From: Streptomyces sp. CMB-StM0423
Lineage (GTDB): Bacteria; Actinomycetota; Actinomycetes; Streptomycetales; Streptomycetaceae
Assembly (NCBI RefSeq): GCF_002847285.1
Contig: NZ_CP025407.1
Location: forward strand, 6,699,001 to 6,763,000
Direction of reading: 5' to 3'
DNA length: 64,000 bases
In this document: positions 1 to 8,366 of the stretch, one piece after another
Layout: every line of letters starts with the position of its first letter
Position numbering within the stretch: position 1 is the first letter of the stretch
The notes under the pieces: generated by a model
The model's database searches: none
Told to the model about the DNA's origin: nothing
The model's input: the letters and a program-made list of their open reading frames with translations, nothing else
Program-made: the position numbers and the translations under genes

Positions 1-1453
1 ACGTGACCACGAGGTCCGCCTCCGCCGCCGCCCGCACCCGGCGCTCGATGACCTCCCACGGCGTGTGCAGGTCGGACAGGCTGACGGACACGTGGTCGTG
101 CCCCAGCGGGGCACCGAGCAGTGCCGCCGCGGCCAGCGCCGCCGTCACGCCGGGCACGCCGGCGACGTCGATGTCCGCGCCCGCCTCCGCCAGCGCGGGG
201 GAGGCCATCGCGTACACCCCTGCGTCGCCGCTCCCGACCAGTGCCACCGCATGCCCGGCGCGGGCCTCGGCGACGGCGGTACGGGCCCGCTCCTCCTCGG
301 CGCCAAGACCCGATTCGAGGACCCGGGTACCGGGGCGGAGCAGGTCGCGGATCTGCGCGACGTACTGGTCGAGGCCGACGACCACCGACGCCCGGCGCAA
401 CTCGGTGCGGGCGCGCGGCGTCAGCAGGTCGCGGGCGCCCGGCCCGAGGCCGACGACCGCGAGCCGCCCGCGGGGGCGGCGCCGGGCGACGGCGCAGGTG
501 GCCATGGCGGGGCGGTCCGCGGGGGTGGACTTCCGTTTGCGCACGAGGAGTTCGGCGCCCGGGCCCGCGGCCGTGAGCGCCGCGGCCTCCGCGACGCTGG
601 GCGTGCCGACGGCGGCGAGGGGCGCGGCGGACGGCGTGGGCACGTCGACGGCGGCCAACTCGGCGGCGGGGAAGGTGCGCAGCGGCACCCCGAGGCGGTC
701 GGCGGCGGCGAGCAGGCCCGGTTCTCCGGCCTTGGCGTCGACGGTGGCGAGCGCGGCCACGGAGCGCGGGCTCAACCCGGCGCCGTCGAGGGCGTCGTGG
801 ATGAGGCCCAGCACCTCGTCTCCGGCGACGCCGCGGCTGGCCCCCACGCCGACGGCGAGTGACGGCGGGCGGAGCACGGCCTCGCGGGCGGCGAGCGGCA
901 GGCGGCGGTCGGTGACGTAGAGGCGGACGTCCGTCGCCACGCCGCGTACCCCGACATGCGGCGGCAGCGTGGGCAGCGGCCACGTCGCGTCGGCCCGCAG
1001 CGCGACGGGATCGCCGTCCAGCACCGCGCGCGTCACGGCGGCGACCGCGCCTTCGACGGGCCAGCCGACGGAGTCGAGCCCGGGGATGCCGACGGCGTCG
1101 GTGGCGGTGGTCACGACCGGCGTGCACCCGTCGCCGAGCAGGCCGGCGACCTCGGCGGCCAGGTCGTTGGCGCCGCCGCCGTGGCCGCCGAGGAGGGCGA
1201 CGGCGAAGCGACCCGCCTCGTCGACGCAGACCACGCCGGGGTCGGCGGCCTTGTCGCGGAGCAGGGGGGCGACCAGGCGGACGGTGGCGCCGGCGGCGAG
1301 GAAGCAGACGAGCTGGTCGCAGTCGGCGAAGGCGCGCGCGACGGCGGTACGTACCGGGCCCTCGTCGTAGCGGCGGGTCCGGTCGGGCCAGGCGTCGGCC
1401 AGCCGCTGCGCGGCGGCGGAGCCGGCGGCGGTGGCGGCGACGAGGCCGATCAC
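1..1453 (-). CDS. CbiG-CobJ fusion (cobalt-precorrin-5A hydrolase / precorrin-3B C17-methyltransferase), 3' end missing
   Basis: Partial gene: it begins at a GTG at 1453 and runs off the left edge. The N-terminal two thirds match CbiG, which opens the acetyl lactone in corrin-ring contraction; visible blocks are VIGLVAATAAGS, FLAAGATVRLVAPLL and LLGGHGGGANDLA. After about residue 325 a second domain starts with the methyltransferase signature VVGLGPGARDLLT, then GSGDAGVYAMA and GVTAALAAAALLGAPLGHD, typical of CobJ/CbiH. CbiG-CobJ fusions are common in actinomycetes. The GTG overlaps the cobL stop by 4 bases (GTGA), so the two are translationally coupled. The domain order and both signatures are seen directly; the function is assigned from the families. 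Confidence 0.88.
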   Translation of the reverse strand, partial: MIGLVAATAAGSAAAQRLADAWPDRTRRYDEGPVRTAVARAFADCDQLVCFLAAGATVRLVAPLLRDKAADPGVVCVDEAGRFAVALLGGHGGGANDLAAEVAGLLGDGCTPVVTTATDAVGIPGLDSVGWPVEGAVAAVTRAVLDGDPVALRADATWPLPTLPPHVGVRGVATDVRLYVTDRRLPLAAREAVLRPPSLAVGVGASRGVAGDEVLGLIHDALDGAGLSPRSVAALATVDAKAGEPGLLAAADRLGVPLRTFPAAELAAVDVPTPSAAPLAAVGTPSVAEAAALTAAGPGAELLVRKRKSTPADRPAMATCAVARRRPRGRLAVVGLGPGARDLLTPRARTELRRASVVVGLDQYVAQIRDLLRPGTRVLESGLGAEEERARTAVAEARAGHAVALVGSGDAGVYAMASPALAEAGADIDVAGVPGVTAALAAAALLGAPLGHDHVSVSLSDLHTPWEVIERRVRAAAEADLVVT

Positions 1454-3282
1454 GGGGCGGTCCGGCGGGGCGGTGCGGTCACGGGTGGTTGCTCCTGGGG
1501 AGGTGTCGTGTGTGGGTGGGCCGACGGCTGTCCGGGTGCGGGCTGGTGTCGTGGCTCCGTCCCTGTGGTCTGTACGTCCTGCGCGTCGTCCACGTCCTTC
1601 GCGTCCCGGCGGCCCCACAGGACGAACACGGGGTTCGTCGCCGCGAGTCGCGTGACCTCGCCGGGGAGCGGCGCGAGCCGGGAGGACTGCAGCAGGACGC
1701 CGTCCACCGCGAACCCGGCCGCCGCCAGCGCGGCGCGTACCCCCGGCACCCGGTCGACGGCGGCCAGCGTCACGACCACCGCCCGCCGCGCCCGCCCCGC
1801 ACACTCCGCGACGACCTCCGCCACGTCGCCGCCCCCGCCGCCGACGAACACCGCGTCGGGGTCGGGGAGTCCGGCCAGCGCGGCGGGGGCCGTACCGTGC
1901 ACCGCCTGCACGTCGACGCCGTGCGCCGCCGCGTTGGCCCGGATCCGTACGGCGCCCTCGGCGTCCCGCTCCACGGCGACGACGGCGGCCCCGAACCGCG
2001 CGCACTCCACCGCGACGGACCCGGACCCGGCGCCCACGTCCCACACCAGGTCGCCGGGGCGGGGTGCGAGGCGGGCGAGGGCGAGGGCGCGGACCTCGTA
2101 CTTGGTGACCATGCCGGCGCGGTGCTCGAAGTCCGCCTCCGGCAGCGCCCAGCCGTCACCGGGGCGGCGGGCGAGGGGATACGGTCCGGGGCCCGCGAGG
2201 GCGCGCTGCGCGGGGGCGAGGGTGCGGCCGGGGCGCGGGTCGAGGCAGAGCACGACGTTGACGGACTCCGGCGGCCAGGGGCGGGTGGCGGCATCGGCGG
2301 GGGAGAGGTGCACGACGTCCTCGCGGGCCGAGCCGAGTCCGGTGCCGACGACGAGGGTGCGGGGCACGCCGGAGCCGGCGAGCGCGGCGCCGAGTTCGGC
2401 GGGGCCGGCCCCGGGTCCGGTGAGGACGGCGGTCTTGGGATGGGCGCGGCAGACGTTGACGGCGGTACGGAGGTCGCGCCCGTGGGCGCTGACGACGACG
2501 GCGTCGTCCCAGGGAAGCCCGACGCGGGCGAAGGCGACCGCGAGGGAGGGCACGGCGGGCCGGATGTCGAGGAGCCGGGGCCCGAAGCGCTCGGCGAGCA
2601 CCCGAACGACCCCGAAGAACCCGGGGTCGCCAGAGGCGAGAACGACGACGCGGGCGGGTGGTTGGGAGGTTTTCCCCGTCCCCGCCCCTTTCCGAAACTC
2701 AGGGGCCGCGCCCCCGAGCCTCCCGCCGGGGGCTCCGCCCCCGGACCCCGTGCGGGGCTCCGCCCCCTGCCCTACGGGGGGCTGCGCCCCCTGACCCCCG
2801 TGGGGCTCCGCCCCGGGTCCAACCGGCGATTCCGCCCCGAGCCGCCCACGCATCGCCGCCCCCGACTCAGCCCGAGACTCCGCCCCCAACCCGCCTCCGT
2901 GCTGCGCCCCGGGCGCCGCCGGGGGCTGCGCCCCCCGGCCTCCATGGGGCTCCGCGAGCGGCCCAACCCGGGACTCCGCGCCCAGCCGCCCGCGCGCCTC
3001 TGCCGCCTCTGCCTGGAGTTCCGCCCCGGAAGCCCCGCGGGACTCTGCTCCGGCCGCACCCTGCGGCTTCGCCGCGCCGGTCTCGTCCGCAGGCGCCCAG
3101 GCATCTCGCCCCACGTACGCCGCGATCCGGTCCAGTGCCGGGCCCAGCGGGCCCAGCGTCACGCGTTCCGCACCCCGCGGCAGTTCCGCCTCCGCAAGGT
3201 GCCGGGCCGCGCCCACCACCAGCGCCGCGTCCTCGATCCGCGCCGGAGGCGAACCCGTGCCGCAGCCTATGACCGTGATCAC
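1450..3282 (-). CDS. cobL: Precorrin-6Y C5,15-methyltransferase (decarboxylating), CbiE-CbiT fusion with a large linker insert
   Basis: Methylates C5 and C15 and decarboxylates the C12 acetate of precorrin-6Y (cobalamin pathway, cytosol). The CbiE half begins VITVIGCGTGSPP and resumes at VVVLASGDPGFFG; the CbiT half carries the SAM-binding motif WDVGAGSGSVAVECARFG and ends with FVLWGRR. The protein has 610 residues, against roughly 400-430 for ordinary CobL. The excess is a Gly/Ala/Pro/Glu-rich insert at about residues 66-208, inside CbiE just before VVVLASGDPGFFG, plus a Pro-rich tail of about 50 residues. The GTG start at 3282 overlaps the cbiD stop by 4 bases and gives the conserved N-terminus; the much longer open frame extending upstream to 4347 is antisense-like read-through of cbiD. 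Confidence 0.93.
   Translation of the reverse strand: MITVIGCGTGSPPARIEDAALVVGAARHLAEAELPRGAERVTLGPLGPALDRIAAYVGRDAWAPADETGAAKPQGAAGAESRGASGAELQAEAAEARGRLGAESRVGPLAEPHGGRGAQPPAAPGAQHGGGLGAESRAESGAAMRGRLGAESPVGPGAEPHGGQGAQPPVGQGAEPRTGSGGGAPGGRLGGAAPEFRKGAGTGKTSQPPARVVVLASGDPGFFGVVRVLAERFGPRLLDIRPAVPSLAVAFARVGLPWDDAVVVSAHGRDLRTAVNVCRAHPKTAVLTGPGAGPAELGAALAGSGVPRTLVVGTGLGSAREDVVHLSPADAATRPWPPESVNVVLCLDPRPGRTLAPAQRALAGPGPYPLARRPGDGWALPEADFEHRAGMVTKYEVRALALARLAPRPGDLVWDVGAGSGSVAVECARFGAAVVAVERDAEGAVRIRANAAAHGVDVQAVHGTAPAALAGLPDPDAVFVGGGGGDVAEVVAECAGRARRAVVVTLAAVDRVPGVRAALAAAGFAVDGVLLQSSRLAPLPGEVTRLAATNPVFVLWGRRDAKDVDDAQDVQTTGTEPRHQPAPGQPSAHPHTTPPQEQPPVTAPPRRTAP
2672..3075 (-). repeat. GC-rich palindromic repeat element, copy A, in frame inside cobL
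   Basis: About 0.4 kb built from imperfect copies of a short hairpin unit (GGGGCTCCGCCCC-type), for example near 2703, 2729, 2754, 2778, 2804 and 2930. The right end in gene sense (2675-2720) carries the terminal module shared with three other copies in this locus; on the + strand it reads CCCCGCCCCTTTCCGAAACT. It is translated as a linker ending GAAPEFRKGAGTGKT within the CbiE domain of CobL. The frame stays open throughout. Confidence 0.8.
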
Positions 3283-4508
3283 CGCAGCAGCTCCCCGTCG
3301 CTCCGTGCCACCAGCACCCGCCCCGTGAAGTCCACCATCGCCGCCTCCGCCGCGACCCTCCGCTCCGTGAAGCGCTCCAGCACCTCCGCCACCCGGCCGC
3401 ACAACTCCCGTCCCGCCGCCGGCAGCAGACCCGCCGCCTCCCACAACTCGTACGCGTGCCGCCCCGTGTTCGCGGCCCCCACCTCCGCCGCCAGGTCCTC
3501 CGGCCCGCCCGCCGCGCGCGTGATCCCCGCCAGCACCCCCGGGTCCACCTTCGAGCGCGTGTAGTGCGTCATCAGCACCCCCGCCGCCAGCTTCGTCAGC
3601 TTTCCGACCATGCCGACGAACACCACCCGCGCCACCCCCTGCGCCACCGCCCGCCGCAGCGCCGCCCCCGTGAAGTCCCCCACCTCCACGAAGCACACCG
3701 CCGGCAACCCCGGCAGCAGCTCCATCGCCCCCCGCTCCGTCCGGCCGCCCGTGCACAGCACCACTGCCGTCTCGCCCTGCGCCGCCGCCACCGACACCGC
3801 CTGCTCGACGCTCGCCCGCCAGGACGCCGTCGAGAACGGCCGCACGATGCCCGTCGTACCGAGGATGGAGATGCCGCCCAGGATCCCCAGCCGCGCGTTC
3901 GTGGTCTTCCGCGCCCGCCGCTCGCCGTCCGGCACGCTGATCGTCACGTCCAGACCCCGCCGCCCCAGGTCCACGACCTCCGCCACCGCCTGCGTGATCA
4001 TCCGCCGCGGCACGGGGTTGATCGCCGGGCCGCCCAGCTCCAGGCCGAGGCCCGGCTTCGTCACCACCCCCACCCCCACGCCGCCGTGCAGTTCGAGACC
4101 GGGCCGCGGCCGCCAACTGACCGTCGCCGTCAGGTGCGAGCCGTGCGTGACGTCCGGGTCGTCGCCCGCGTCCTTCACCACCACGGCCTCGGTACGCCCC
4201 GGCCGCAGCTCCACCGCCCGCTCCACCGCGAACGTCACCCGCCGCCCCGACGGCAGCGCCACCTCCACCCACCGCCGCGCCTCGCCGGTCGCCAGCAGCA
4301 GCGCCGCGGCGCGCGCGGCGGCCGACGCGCAGGTGCCGGTGGTCCATCCCGTGCGCAACGCCTTCTGCCGCACCTTCGCGGTACGGGGCAGGTCGGGTTC
4401 ACGGAGGTCGGGACCCGGCTGGCCGGGTACCCGCGGCCCCGGTTCCGGCATGTTCCGTTCCTGCGCGTCCCGTTCCTGCATGTTGCGTTCCTGCGCGTCC
4501 CCGGTCAT
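3279..4508 (-). CDS. cbiD: Cobalt-precorrin-5B C1-methyltransferase
   Basis: Methylates C1 of the ring after the CbiG step; CbiD belongs to the cobalt-early ('anaerobic') branch of cobalamin synthesis. Signature blocks are RTGWTTGTCASAAARAA near residue 50, VVTKPGLGLELGGPAINP, ARLGILGGISILGTTGIV and MVGKLTKLAAGVLMTHYTRS. Length is 409 residues, with about 45 extra N-terminal residues holding two 10-residue copies of DAQERNM(Q/P)E(R/P). The ATG at 4508 has a good purine-rich ribosome site (GAGGAGGGG), but the family core starts only near residue 45. The gene is 40 bp downstream of cobM and overlaps cobL by 4 bases. Confidence 0.95.
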   Translation of the reverse strand: MTGDAQERNMQERDAQERNMPEPGPRVPGQPGPDLREPDLPRTAKVRQKALRTGWTTGTCASAAARAAALLLATGEARRWVEVALPSGRRVTFAVERAVELRPGRTEAVVVKDAGDDPDVTHGSHLTATVSWRPRPGLELHGGVGVGVVTKPGLGLELGGPAINPVPRRMITQAVAEVVDLGRRGLDVTISVPDGERRARKTTNARLGILGGISILGTTGIVRPFSTASWRASVEQAVSVAAAQGETAVVLCTGGRTERGAMELLPGLPAVCFVEVGDFTGAALRRAVAQGVARVVFVGMVGKLTKLAAGVLMTHYTRSKVDPGVLAGITRAAGGPEDLAAEVGAANTGRHAYELWEAAGLLPAAGRELCGRVAEVLERFTERRVAAEAAMVDFTGRVLVARSDGELLR

Positions 4509-4548
4509 CCGCTCCCCTCCTCTCCGCCGACTCGCACCCAGCCCCGCC

Positions 4549-5469
4549 CTACGCCCCGCCCCCGCGCAGCGCCCTCCGCGCCTCCGGGTCCGCCCGGCGG
4601 AAGCCGTGGAAGTGGCCCGGGTGGTACAGATGCGACCGCGTGCCCGCCGCCCCCAGCGCCGGGCCGACCAGGAACAGCGTGTGCTTCCACAGCCGGTGCT
4701 CCTTCACCGCCGCCTCCAGCGTGGCGACCGTGCAGCCCACCACCAGCTCGTCCGGCCACGTCACCCGGTACGCCACCACCACCGGCGTCTCCGCCGCGTA
4801 CCCGCCCGCGAGCAGCTCTTCCGCCAGCCGCCCCGAGCGGGCCGCCGACAGGAACACCGCCATCGTCGTGCCGTGCCGCGCGAACTCCCGTACCTCCTCG
4901 CCGCCCGGCATCGGCGTCTTCCCGCCGCCCAGCCGCGTGAGGATCACCGACTGCGCCACCTCCGGGACCGTCAGCTCTCGCCCCGCCGCGGCCGCCGCCG
5001 CCGAGAACGACGACACCCCCGGCACGATCTCCACCTCAAGCCCCAGCGCCGCGCACCGCTCCACCTGCTCCTGCGTGCCGCCCCACAGCGCCGGGTCGCC
5101 GGAGTGCACCCGCGCCACCCGCAGCCCTCCGCGGGCCGCCGTCGCGTAGACCGCGACGACCTCCTCCAGCGGCACCGCCGCCGAGTCGACGATCTCCGCG
5201 TCCGCGCGGGCGTGTCGGAGTACGTCCTCGTGGACGAGGCTCGCCGCCCAGATCACGACGTCCGCCTCCGCGATGGCGCGCGCGGCCCGGAACGTCAGCA
5301 GATCCGCCGCCCCGGGCCCCGCGCCGACGAACGTCACCTTGCCGGTGGCGGGCGGCCGTTTCGCCGGGTCCGGTTCCGGTTCTGGGTCCGGCTGCGCGGC
5401 CGGGCTCCCCTTCGCGGCCGGGCTCCCCTTCACGTACGGGCGCTGGCCCGGCATCCCCTTCCCGCTCAC
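4549..5469 (-). CDS. cobM: Precorrin-4 C11-methyltransferase
   Basis: SAM-dependent methylation of C11 in corrin synthesis (CobM/CbiF). Family motifs are VTFVGAGPGAADLLT near residue 45, VHSGDPALWGG, EIVPGVSSFSAAAAAAG and the conserved ILTRLGGGKTPMP stretch. 306 residues. The first 40 residues are a low-complexity leader with a doubled KGSPAA and Asp/Pro-Glu/Pro pairs, unlike the compact N-terminus usual in this family. The GTG at 5469 overlaps the cobI stop (GTGA); an internal ATG six codons in is an alternative. The long frame extending upstream to 6204 is a shadow of cobI. Confidence 0.95.
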   Translation of the reverse strand: MSGKGMPGQRPYVKGSPAAKGSPAAQPDPEPEPDPAKRPPATGKVTFVGAGPGAADLLTFRAARAIAEADVVIWAASLVHEDVLRHARADAEIVDSAAVPLEEVVAVYATAARGGLRVARVHSGDPALWGGTQEQVERCAALGLEVEIVPGVSSFSAAAAAAGRELTVPEVAQSVILTRLGGGKTPMPGGEEVREFARHGTTMAVFLSAARSGRLAEELLAGGYAAETPVVVAYRVTWPDELVVGCTVATLEAAVKEHRLWKHTLFLVGPALGAAGTRSHLYHPGHFHGFRRADPEARRALRGGGA

Positions 5470-6194
5470 AGCTTCTCGCCCCGCCCTGTCCGCCGCGCCG
5501 GCGCGATCAGCGTCGACAGGTACGGCAGCGGCTCCGCCCCCAGCTCCGCCGCCGGCTGCACCGACTCCTCCGTCAGACCCAGCGACGATCCCCACACCGC
5601 CCCCTCCATCCGGCCCGTCTCCGCGAGCACCCCCGCCACCTCGCCCGCCAGCCGGCCGAACTTGTACGCCACCACCGTTCCCGGCCCCCGCAGCGCCTCC
5701 TTCAGCACCGCCGTGCCCGCCGTCACCGGCACCAGCGTCAGCGGCTCCGTGCCCTGCGCGAGCACCGCGCCGCCGCGGGCCGCCAGGTCCTGCATCGCGG
5801 TGATGCCGGGCACGCTCTCGATCCGTACGTCCGGGAGCAGGGCGGTGACGGTCGCGGCGAGGTACGTGAACGTCGAGTACACGTTGGGGTCGCCGAGCGT
5901 GGCGAACGCCACCGAGCGGTGCGCGCGCAGCAGTTCCGCGACCCGGGCGCCCGCCGTGTCCCACGCCGCCTCGCGGCGCGCGGCGTCGCTGCGCTCGTTG
6001 AGCGCGAAGACGACGCGCACGACCTTCGCCTCGTCGACGTAGTGCAGGACCGTCGCCTCCGCGCGGCCCGTGCCGCCGCCCTCCATCACGGGGACGACGA
6101 CCACCGCCGCCGTCCGCAGCGCGCCCGCGCCCTTGACCGTGACCAGCTCGGGGTCGCCGGGGCCCACCCCGACGCCGACGAGTCGCATGCTCAT
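5466..6194 (-). CDS. cobI: Precorrin-2 C20-methyltransferase
   Basis: Adds a methyl group to C20 of precorrin-2, committing it to corrin synthesis. The N-terminus MRLVGVGVGPGDPELVTVKG, the motif FATLGDPNVYSTF and the block ESVPGITAMQDLAA are characteristic of CobI/CbiL. 242 residues, normal for the family. Two nearby ATGs (6194 and 6188) are possible; the first overlaps the cobB stop as ATGA, consistent with coupling, and overlap with cobM follows at the other end. Confidence 0.95.
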   Translation of the reverse strand: MSMRLVGVGVGPGDPELVTVKGAGALRTAAVVVVPVMEGGGTGRAEATVLHYVDEAKVVRVVFALNERSDAARREAAWDTAGARVAELLRAHRSVAFATLGDPNVYSTFTYLAATVTALLPDVRIESVPGITAMQDLAARGGAVLAQGTEPLTLVPVTAGTAVLKEALRGPGTVVAYKFGRLAGEVAGVLAETGRMEGAVWGSSLGLTEESVQPAAELGAEPLPYLSTLIAPARRTGRGEKL

Positions 6195-7735
6195 GCCGTT
6201 TCACACCCTTCGACGAGCCGGCGCGCCATGGCGGGGGCGGCGGCCCAGTGCACGTGCAGGTAGGAGGCGTGGACGCCGCCCCGTACGAATCCTTCGACGC
6301 GCCGGACCGGCCGCGTCATCCCCCATGCGGGCGTCTCGCCCGCGGGCGGGTCGAGGGCGGTGCGGTGGAACTCGTGGCCGCGTACCCGCGTGCCGGCGGC
6401 GGCGAGCGCGCTGTCGGCGACGGCCACGGCGTCGCGGTAGCCGAGGGTGAGCAGGTCGGTCATACGGGCCCGGGCGTCCAGCACCCCGCACATGGGCGCG
6501 CCGTCGAGGTCGCGGGCGAGGTAGACCAGGCCCGCGCACTCGGCCGCCACCGGCGCGCCCGTGGCGGCGAGCCGGGCGACGTCGCGGCGCAGCGGCTCGT
6601 TGGCGGCCAGCTCGGCGCCGTACACCTCGGGGAAGCCGCCGCCGATGACGAGGGCACGGGTGCGGGGCGGCAGGGCTTCGTCGTGCAGGGGGTCGAAGGG
6701 GACGACGTCGGCGCCGGCGGCGGCGAGGAGTTCGGCGTGCTCGGCGTACGAGAAGGTGAACGCGGGCCCGGAGGCCATGGCGACGACGGGCCGTCCGGCG
6801 GGGCGGGGGGTGTTCCCCGATCCCGCCCCTTCCCGAAACCGGGGGGCGGCCCCCGGGCCCCCGGTGGCGCCCGCGCCGGGTCCTCCCGACAGCTCCCCGC
6901 CGGACTCCCTTCGGGGGCTCCGCCCCCCGGCCCCCGTCGCGGTCCCTGTGTCGCGGTCGTCCCCCGCGTCGGGTCCCGCCGCCACCGCCTCCGCCGCCGA
7001 CCACGGCTCCGCCGGCAGCGGCGGGGCCGTGCGGGCCAGCCGTAGCAGCTCCGGTACGTCGCACGACTCCCGTACCCGCGCCGCCAGGGCCCGTACCGCC
7101 GTCACCGCCGCCGGGCGGCGTTCCGCCGCGGGGACCAGGCCCAGGTGGCGGGACGGTGCCGCCAGTTCCGGGTGCCGGCGCAGGGCGCCCAGGACCGGGA
7201 CGCCCGCCGCGTCCAGGGACTCGCGGAGCAGCGACTCGTGGCGGTCGGAGGCGACCTTGTTGAGGACGACGCCCCCGATCCGTACCTCCGGATCCCAGGA
7301 CGCGAAGCCGTGCACCAGCGCCGCCACCGACCGCGACTGCCCCGAGGCGTCGACCACCAGCACCACCGGCGCCCGCAGCAGCTTCGCCAGCTCCGCCGTC
7401 GAGCCCGACTCGCCGGCGCCGGAGGCGCCGTCGTACAGGCCCATCACGCCCTCTACGACCGCCACGTCCGCGCCCGCCGCGCCGTGCGCGAACAGCGGGG
7501 CGATCAGGCCGGGGCCGCACATGTGCGCGTCCAGGTTGCGGCCCGGGCGCCCGCCGTCGGGGGAGTCGGCGACGGCGAGCGCGTGGTAGCCGGGGTCGAT
7601 GTAGTCGGGGCCCGCCTTGTGCGGCGAGACGGTCAGGCCGGTGGCGGCGAACGCCGCCATCAGGCCGGTCGCGACCGTCGTCTTGCCGCTGCCGGAGGCC
7701 GGTGCGGCGACGACGAGCCGGGGGATGTCGCTCAC
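6191..7735 (-). CDS. cobB: Cobyrinate a,c-diamide synthase with an inserted interdomain linker
   Basis: ATP- and glutamine-dependent amidation of the a and c side chains of cobyrinic acid (CobB/CbiA). The N-terminal synthetase domain has the P-loop AAPASGSGKTTVATG and the block HKAGPDYIDPGYH; the C-terminal class-I-like glutaminase domain has VIGGGFPEVY and the nucleophile Cys in AAECAGLVYLARDL. 514 residues against about 450-460 typical. The excess, at about residues 245-312, is a Gly/Pro/Arg-rich segment exactly between the two domains, encoded by palindromic element copy B. It overlaps cobI by 4 bases and lies 7 bp downstream of cobO. Confidence 0.95.
   Translation of the reverse strand: MSDIPRLVVAAPASGSGKTTVATGLMAAFAATGLTVSPHKAGPDYIDPGYHALAVADSPDGGRPGRNLDAHMCGPGLIAPLFAHGAAGADVAVVEGVMGLYDGASGAGESGSTAELAKLLRAPVVLVVDASGQSRSVAALVHGFASWDPEVRIGGVVLNKVASDRHESLLRESLDAAGVPVLGALRRHPELAAPSRHLGLVPAAERRPAAVTAVRALAARVRESCDVPELLRLARTAPPLPAEPWSAAEAVAAGPDAGDDRDTGTATGAGGRSPRRESGGELSGGPGAGATGGPGAAPRFREGAGSGNTPRPAGRPVVAMASGPAFTFSYAEHAELLAAAGADVVPFDPLHDEALPPRTRALVIGGGFPEVYGAELAANEPLRRDVARLAATGAPVAAECAGLVYLARDLDGAPMCGVLDARARMTDLLTLGYRDAVAVADSALAAAGTRVRGHEFHRTALDPPAGETPAWGMTRPVRRVEGFVRGGVHASYLHVHWAAAPAMARRLVEGCETA
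6795..6950 (-). repeat. GC-rich palindromic repeat element, copy B, in frame inside cobB
   Basis: About 155 bp that begins with the shared terminal module (+ strand TTCCCCGATCCCGCCCCTTC at about 6815-6834), followed by nested GC palindromes at 6841-6862 and 6922-6938. It is translated in the same frame as copy A, giving GAAPRFREGAGSGNT in the CobB interdomain linker, closely matching GAAPEFRKGAGTGKT in CobL. Confidence 0.78.
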
Positions 7736-7742
7736 GGAACTC

Positions 7743-8366
7743 TCACCATTCGATGCCCCGCTGGCCCTTCTGGCCCGCGTCCATGGGGTGTTTGACCTTG
7801 CCCATCTCCGTGACGAGATCGGCGAATTCCACCAGCGGCGCAGGCGCGTTGCGGCCGGTGACGACGACGTGCTGGCTGCCCGGCCGGTCCCGCAGGACCG
7901 CGATCACCTCGGCGGGGTCCACCCACCCCCAGTGCATCGGGTACGCGAACTCGTCGAGCACGTACAGCCGGTACGTCTCCGCCGCCAGGTCCCGCTTGAC
8001 CTGCTCCCAGCCCTCCCGGGCCCGCGCCTCGTTGTCCGGCTCGGCGTCTCCGGCTCCGTCATCGCGCGCCGGCCGCTGGATCCACGACCAGCCCTCGCCC
8101 ATCTTGTGCCACGCCACCGTGCCGCCCTCGCCACTCGCGCCGAGGACCCGCAGCGCCCGCTCCTCGCCGACCCGCCACTTGGCGGACTTCACGAACTGGA
8201 ACACCCCGATCGGCCACCCCTGGTTCCAGGCCCGCAGCGCCAGTCCGAAGGCGGCCGTGGACTTCCCCTTGCCCGGGCCCGTGTGCACCACGACCAGCGG
8301 TCGGTTACGGCGCTGCCGCGTCGTCAGGCCGTCGTCCGGCACGGCGGCCGGCTGTCCCTTCGGCAT
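7743..8366 (-). CDS. cobO: Cob(I)yrinic acid a,c-diamide adenosyltransferase
   Basis: Transfers the 5'-deoxyadenosyl group of ATP to reduced cobalt (CobO/BtuR/CobA family). The P-loop GPGKGKSTAAFGLALRA sits near residue 30, followed by FVKSAKWRVGEERAL, LYVLDEFAYPM and the C-terminal DLVTEMGKVKHPMDAGQKGQRGIE block. 207 residues, normal. The ATG at 8366 shares one base with the chelatase stop (TGATG), so the genes are coupled. Confidence 0.95.
   Translation of the reverse strand: MPKGQPAAVPDDGLTTRQRRNRPLVVVHTGPGKGKSTAAFGLALRAWNQGWPIGVFQFVKSAKWRVGEERALRVLGASGEGGTVAWHKMGEGWSWIQRPARDDGAGDAEPDNEARAREGWEQVKRDLAAETYRLYVLDEFAYPMHWGWVDPAEVIAVLRDRPGSQHVVVTGRNAPAPLVEFADLVTEMGKVKHPMDAGQKGQRGIEW

Noticed and set aside
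2672..3075. CRISPR array
   Set aside because: Repeats are palindromic, degenerate, irregularly spaced, within a coding frame, and without unique spacers or cas genes.
3283..4347. Upstream extension of the cobL frame
   Set aside because: It overlaps cbiD in another frame and has low-complexity composition; the GTGA overlap at 3280-3282 gives the natural start.
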